From assembly GCA_964582375.1 (NCBI GenBank), contig CAZORL010000002.1, positions 72,843 to 136,842 on the forward strand: 64,000 nt of DNA. Reading direction: 5' to 3'. Below are positions 60,080 through 64,000 of this stretch, piece by piece (within the stretch, counting starts at the first letter, position 1; every line of letters starts with the position of its first letter). The notes under the pieces were generated by a model. The model worked only from the letters and a program-made list of their open reading frames with translations. It was not told the DNA's origin and made no database searches. A program made the translations under genes and the position numbers. This stretch comes from CAKSQF01 sp964582375 (lineage in GTDB: Bacteria > Bacillota > Clostridia > Oscillospirales > CAG-272).

Positions 60080-63000
60080 TCATTCTGCGTCCAAAGGTGC
60101 GCGGCCTACAAGCTGTTCATAGGTAACGCTTCCGATATAGTGATCGAAGATTGCAAGATAGTCAACCATCGTGATCTCACCATCTCTGTCAAGGTCAACG
60201 AGAGCTGTGTACTCGATCGACGACTCGCCGGTGATGATGTTGTAAATAACATACATATCATGGATGTTGAATTCGCCATCCTTATTGACATCGAGGAACA
60301 TCTCGATATCGAACGTGGTATTGTATGCGATGGAAGTAACATCTTCAGATGTCTCGCCCTTTGCCTCAACGGTATCGATGCAATCGATAGTGAGCGGTAC
60401 ATCCTCGAGGTTGCCGGCATAGTTGACACGGAAGTAGAGAACTACAACATTGGTCATCTCGCCGATGGTAGCGTTGCGGACGGTTCCGTCCTCAGCGTTG
60501 AAGGTGTTAGCTGCAACGGTAACAAATGTGCCGTTGTCGCTTACTTTTGCGAGAGTATTGAAGTCGTCGCAGACGAATTCAGCCTTCTCAAATGCAAGGA
60601 TAGTGTTGTCATAGTTGAGGTTGAACTTGAAGCCCCAAAGGTCAACATTATCGCCGTCAAGTGCAACGGTAACAGCGATGAGCGAGCGGTCGGTGATGAT
60701 CGCGCCCTCGATGTCAGCGTTTTCAACAGATACATAGTAACCAACGCCGTCGATGGTAGGAATTACTTTTTCCTCAACATCATTACAGAATGTGCAGACA
60801 TATGTAGCAAGACCGGTGGTATGATAGGTCGGTGCAACATATGAGGTGCGCACATAGTTGTGATCGCCGAAGTCTTCGCCGACTTTGATCTTTTCCTCGT
60901 ACTCACAATCAACACAAACGCTGAGTGTGTAAGCAGGAGTAATGCAGTTAGCAGGGAATGTGACAGGATCGGTCATGTTGTGGCTTGTACCGATCTCAAG
61001 TTGGCAATCTGCACAGGTACGATCCTCAACATCAGCGTTAAGGCAAGTGTCAACAAGCTCATCGCCTGCCTCGTTGTGGTGACCCTTAGCAGGAATTACA
61101 TTCTGCTCAATGAGTATTTTGCCACATACCGAGCATACCTTACCATCGGTCAGACCGGTGGTCGTGCAAGTAGGCTCAACGCCGTCAACCTTTTCCTCGG
61201 TGTGACCTGTTTCGTCGTAATACTTAACAATGTACTCGTCATCGCAGTTCGAGCAAACATAGTGTTCCCAACCATAGTTAACGCAGTCAGCGTCACGAGA
61301 GTCGATCAGCTCATAGTTGTGAGTAAGAGCGTCATCCTGCTCACCGCATCTCGAGCAGACAGAGCCCTTTCCGCAGGTTGCCTCGGAGACGATGTCATGT
61401 CCGAGCGCGTCAAGAGCTTCGGACTCCGTAACAACTGTGTCGCAACGGCTGCAGCTTTCCTCTGCTGTCCAGCCTGCCTCAAGGCAAGTGGGAGCTTTGG
61501 CATTCTTAGAAACATAGACGGCGTGTTTGCCGGTGCCTTCCATCTCTACAAGAACTACCTTATCACAATCAGAGCAGTAATACTTGTAAAGACCAACGAT
61601 CGAGCATGTGCCGGGTCTGAATACATCTCTGTATTCGAGGTTTTCATGAGCTTCCTTTGCTTTAGTAAGGCTGTAGATGGGAAGATACTCAAGGGTGGTA
61701 CCCTCAACGAGAACCTTTACCTCTCCGCAACCATTCGCACATACGGTATATTCGCATGCTGCGATAACGCAGGTTGCTTTTACCTTTACAACTTCGCCGG
61801 TCCAATCATGACCGGTAGCTTCCTCGGTCGTGATGTCCTTTGTCTTGTCGCAACGAGTACACTTTACTCTGTAGATCTCATCGGTCGTACAGGTCTGGCT
61901 GGAGAGCTTCTGCTTTTCAGACTTTTCGAGATCAAAATCGTGTCCGAGTGCAGGGATGCCGGATTTAACATATCTCGCACTACAATGTGTGCAGAAGAAA
62001 ACAGAGTTGCCGGGTTCGGTACAGGTAGGCAGGTTGACTTCAACTTCCGTTCTGTACTGTGCGTCATGATTGTCTGTGTTCAGACCGAGATCCTTGTAAA
62101 CTACAAGGGAGTTCTCAACATAGTACACAGGTGCTCCGTTGATTGCAACGACGAAATCACCGAGTTCGGGGTGAGTTGCAACAGTAGCATATACTCTGCC
62201 CTCGGTCTCGTCGCAATTGTGTGTGCAGTACTTATAAGAATAAGCATACTGTGCGCAGGTTGCAGGAACATTGACCTCAACAACATTGCATCCGGTGGGA
62301 TTAACCGTTACGCTGAATGTAGCAGAGCAACCGGGATTCTGGCAAGTCCAGCTGTAGGAACCGCTCTTGGTGCATGTGGGTGCTACATATACGAGATCGC
62401 CTTTGTCCTCTTTGTCAAGTGCTTTGATCTGCTCAAGAGAGGTGTGACCTGTGGGCGGGAGCATACGAACATCCGTATCCTTATCAAACGCACCGCATGC
62501 GCTACAAGTGGAGATCTCGAGACCGTATGTTGTACAGGTGGGTGCAGTGTATTGGCTTACGATAGGAGAATGAGGTGCAAGAGGAAGCTCGAAAGTGTCG
62601 ATCTCGTCGCAATTTGCACACTGGATCTTGTTGTAACCCTTTACGGTACAAGAAGAGTCAACATGCTCCTTAATTATGCCGTTTTCGTAATCGTGACCAG
62701 TTGCTTTGTCAACTGTATCGGCAAGAGTAACCTCATCGTTACCGATCCAGTACTTATCGCAGGTCTCACAGTAAACATACTCAAAATTACCATCTTCGGT
62801 GCAGGTGGGAGCAACTGCAGAAATAATCTCAACATCGTGCTGATGATCGGAGATGATAACAACTTCCTTGGTATCGCCGCAGACTTCGCAGGTATACTCA
62901 GCAAGACCATTCTCGGTATGTGTAGGCTTTACAAGGATAGTGGGAACCTTGTTCCATGTATGTGCTTCGTCGGAGCCATCTTCTTCAACATAGCTACAGG

Positions 63001-63448
63001 TTGTGCAGGTTCTTGCCTTCTTACAACCGGTTTCGTTCTTAACTGTTGTCCACTCGCCGAAATTATGTCCGGTAGCAGAAATGGGAGTAACAGCTCCGCA
63101 AACGCTACAGGTCTTTTTGCCTGCTTCGGTGCAAGTGGGCTCCTTTGTTACCTCATTTTGGCAGGTTCCGTTAGCAACAACGAAATCGTCAGCAAAATAA
63201 GCGTCGCAAACAGGGCACTGATACAGGGTGTAACCCCATGTTTCGCAACCGGGCGCGACTGTCTTGATCTTTTCTCCATCCGGGCAGGTCACGAGAGTAT
63301 GATCTTCAGCCTTGCCGGGACAGCTGTGATTGCATTCTTCGTTATGAACATGTTCTTCGGCAGTGACAACAAGGACTGCTGCATTACCTACGACCATGAT
63401 CAGAGCCAAAAGAAGAGCAATCACTCTTGAAAATGCATTCTTTTTCAT
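60080..63448 (-). CDS. Large secreted Cys-repeat protein with cohesin-like and dockerin-like C-terminal modules
   Basis: About 1122 residues. A signal peptide (about 1-29, cleavage near VTA/EEH) is followed by some 17 diverged repeats of 35-60 residues (about 40-895). Each has a Cys, then about 10-14 residues later CxxC, then 14-20 residues later GH or H (examples EPTCTEAGKKTCSVCGAV...ATGH and EPTCTTTGLTDGKVCSVCGK...AKGH). Next come a cohesin-like domain (about 900-1035; VSVENADIEGAIITDRSLIA, WGFKFNLNYDNTILAFEKA) and a diverged dockerin (about 1049-1105; DVNKDGEFNIHD and DLDRDGEITMVD). The module order differs from the downstream gene, where the cohesin comes first. The frame extends to a GTG at 63610, but the ATG at 63446-63448 with GGAGG and a proper signal peptide is the start. 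No clear promoter was found. Confidence 0.85.
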   Translation of the reverse strand: MKKNAFSRVIALLLALIMVVGNAAVLVVTAEEHVHNEECNHSCPGKAEDHTLVTCPDGEKIKTVAPGCETWGYTLYQCPVCDAYFADDFVVANGTCQNEVTKEPTCTEAGKKTCSVCGAVTPISATGHNFGEWTTVKNETGCKKARTCTTCSYVEEDGSDEAHTWNKVPTILVKPTHTENGLAEYTCEVCGDTKEVVIISDHQHDVEIISAVAPTCTEDGNFEYVYCETCDKYWIGNDEVTLADTVDKATGHDYENGIIKEHVDSSCTVKGYNKIQCANCDEIDTFELPLAPHSPIVSQYTAPTCTTYGLEISTCSACGAFDKDTDVRMLPPTGHTSLEQIKALDKEDKGDLVYVAPTCTKSGSYSWTCQNPGCSATFSVTVNPTGCNVVEVNVPATCAQYAYSYKYCTHNCDETEGRVYATVATHPELGDFVVAINGAPVYYVENSLVVYKDLGLNTDNHDAQYRTEVEVNLPTCTEPGNSVFFCTHCSARYVKSGIPALGHDFDLEKSEKQKLSSQTCTTDEIYRVKCTRCDKTKDITTEEATGHDWTGEVVKVKATCVIAACEYTVCANGCGEVKVLVEGTTLEYLPIYSLTKAKEAHENLEYRDVFRPGTCSIVGLYKYYCSDCDKVVLVEMEGTGKHAVYVSKNAKAPTCLEAGWTAEESCSRCDTVVTESEALDALGHDIVSEATCGKGSVCSRCGEQDDALTHNYELIDSRDADCVNYGWEHYVCSNCDDEYIVKYYDETGHTEEKVDGVEPTCTTTGLTDGKVCSVCGKILIEQNVIPAKGHHNEAGDELVDTCLNADVEDRTCADCQLEIGTSHNMTDPVTFPANCITPAYTLSVCVDCEYEEKIKVGEDFGDHNYVRTSYVAPTYHTTGLATYVCTFCNDVEEKVIPTIDGVGYYVSVENADIEGAIITDRSLIAVTVALDGDNVDLWGFKFNLNYDNTILAFEKAEFVCDDFNTLAKVSDNGTFVTVAANTFNAEDGTVRNATIGEMTNVVVLYFRVNYAGNLEDVPLTIDCIDTVEAKGETSEDVTSIAYNTTFDIEMFLDVNKDGEFNIHDMYVIYNIITGESSIEYTALVDLDRDGEITMVDYLAIFDHYIGSVTYEQLVGRAPLDAE

Positions 63449-63875
63449 GTTCTTTTTCCTCCATAGAAAAATATAATCCGGATTGTTGGTTACGGGCCAA
63501 CCCGACGCCTTTATTATGGAGTACGATGTGTGACGGTGGGTCATGAAAGAAACTTTAAGCGAGCCATCGAAGAAACTCCCGATCACTTCGAGGACAGAAC
63601 TTAAGTGCACTTTTTGACCTTAACCGACATCGCGTCGTACATTCGGATCGTTCCCGTTTGGGTAGCGACCCGAGTCGGGACATGAACAAAACACACGCAT
63701 CGCACGAGAGATGGTGACCGAAAAAATCACAAAAAGTGAAAAAATCGGGGCAAGAGACGCACGCTATCAAAAAGCAGACCTTTTGGCATTTGGTCTACAC
63801 AATTGCCTTTGCAAGGAAAAAAAGGCAAAAAATTATTTTTCAGTAAATTTTTATCAAAAAATTTCGATTTAGGTA
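63449..63875. other. Gene-free leader region of the Cys-repeat operon
   Basis: No supported gene lies here. The stretch 63449-63740 is GC-richer and would be the long leader of the minus-strand gene. It holds a small hairpin (GTTGG with CCAAC near 63480-63505). 63775-63798 can form a weak minus-strand hairpin (AGACC/GGTCT) followed by GCTTTTT. 63803-63810 and 63821-63828 form an 8-bp stem (TTGCCTTT/AAAGGCAA). 63820-63875 is very AT-rich. A minus-strand promoter could not be placed with confidence. Confidence 0.5.
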
Positions 63876-63904
63876 TTGACATATCGTAAAAAAAATGCTA
63901 TAAT
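63876..63904 (+). promoter_or_regulatory. Perfect consensus promoter at the right edge
   Basis: TTGACA (63876-63881) and TATAAT (63899-63904) are 17 bases apart, with TGC before the -10. It faces rightwards, and transcription should start near 63910. Confidence 0.92.
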
Positions 63905-63910
63905 CCCTAC

Positions 63911-63964
63911 ATGGATAATCGTTTTGGACAAAATGTGAGCACTGTCAAAAGGTCTACTTATTGA
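63911..63964 (+). CDS. Possible leaderless 17-codon ORF
   Basis: ATG at 63911 coincides with the expected transcription start. The frame runs 17 codons (MDNRFGQNVSTVKRSTY) to TGA at 63962-63964 and spans the left arm and loop of the hairpin at 63939-63970. No ribosome binding site is possible, so translation would need a leaderless mechanism. It may be a leader peptide, or the transcript may be a non-coding RNA. No run of regulatory codons is seen. Confidence 0.25.
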   Translation: MDNRFGQNVSTVKRSTY

Positions 63965-63981
63965 CAGTGCCCTGCTTTTTT
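63939..63981 (+). terminator. Terminator or attenuator hairpin of the right-edge transcript
   Basis: GCACTGTCAA (63939-63948) pairs perfectly with TTGACAGTGC (63961-63970). After CCTGC a run of six T follows (63976-63981). It would end a transcript of about 70 bases from the upstream promoter, or act as an attenuator for a gene beyond the window. Confidence 0.65.
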
Positions 63982-64000
63982 GAAGAAAGACTTATTTTAT

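Noticed and set aside
60860..63430. 856-codon antisense ORF opposite the large Cys-repeat gene, and a 289-codon one at 58718-59587
   Set aside because: Codon-aligned shadows of genes that avoid TTA/CTA/TCA. The minus-strand frames have signal peptides, repeats and dockerins.
58736..63448. Cys-rich repeats considered as a CRISPR array or nucleotide-level tandem repeat
   Set aside because: Repeats are visible only at protein level and differ strongly in DNA sequence and length. There are no identical direct repeats with spacers.
63480..63505. Small GTTGG/CCAAC hairpin considered as a riboswitch or terminator
   Set aside because: Only five base pairs, no T run and no recognisable riboswitch core.
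63449..63610. Upstream extension of the large Cys-repeat protein
   Set aside because: It would bury the signal peptide 54 residues inside the protein. GGAGG before ATG 63448 decides the start.

Overview
The window looks like a chromosomal segment of an anaerobic, low-to-mid-GC Gram-positive bacterium of the class Clostridia, most likely a gut or rumen Oscillospirales/Ruminococcaceae-type organism. This is inferred from several things: the Firmicutes order yybS-gdpP-rplI-dnaB-tilS-ftsH, a SpoVD/SpoVE-type dcw cluster, HPr with both His15 and Ser46, pyruvate phosphate dikinase, a SpoIVFB-like protease, YolD beside a Y-family polymerase, dockerin/cohesin proteins and plant-glycan enzymes. Genes are densely packed on both strands. 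Promoters are strong sigma-A types (three are perfect TTGACA-17-TATAAT). No insertion sequence, prophage, CRISPR array or rRNA was seen.

Layout. (1) 1-7.1 kb is a carbohydrate and surface region: a Thr-rich protein tail cut by the left edge, an ElaA-like acetyltransferase, a beta-helix lipoprotein, an internally deleted alpha-L-rhamnosidase pseudogene, a small lipoprotein, and a secreted GH27 alpha-galactosidase that also carries a rhodanese domain and a C-terminal NPCBM. (2) 7.1-8.9 kb holds an ABC exporter. (3) 8.9-22.1 kb is the division and cell-wall cluster on the minus strand, mraZ-rsmH-ftsL-spoVD-murE-murF-mraY-ftsW-murG-ftsQ-ftsZ, with no murD or ftsA, preceded by coaD, rsmD, uvrC and ptsH. 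(4) 25.7-30.6 kb is a minus-strand operon: flavin reductase, rimM, trmD, then an O-antigen-polymerase-like protein and two DUF4330 paralogues. (5) 30.7-39.5 kb is the plus-strand operon yybS-gdpP-rplI-dnaB-tilS-ftsH. (6) 39.5-45.0 kb mixes lipoprotein, degenerate M23, YdcF, tmcAL, tRNA-Pro and site-2 protease genes. (7) 45-52 kb is a glmU(C-terminal half)-pth-mfd-foldase-EEP operon. (8) 52-58.7 kb holds highly expressed ppdK, azlCD, and an SOS-type cassette (Y-family polymerase plus YolD behind a LexA box). (9) 58.7-63.4 kb encodes two large secreted proteins that combine cohesin-like and dockerin modules with arrays of a Cys-rich C...CxxC...GH repeat. (10) The right edge has a consensus promoter followed by a leaderless 17-codon ORF and a terminator hairpin.

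The most unusual points are the two Cys-repeat/cohesin/dockerin proteins, the rhodanese domain inside a secreted glycosidase, a GlmU positional orthologue lacking its uridylyltransferase half, a terminator-like hairpin inside the dcw operon, a hairpin between the ribosome binding site and start of dnaB, and the short promoter-ORF-terminator unit at the right edge. Start codons were revised inward for many genes where the longest ORF lacked a ribosome binding site; each case is stated in its entry.
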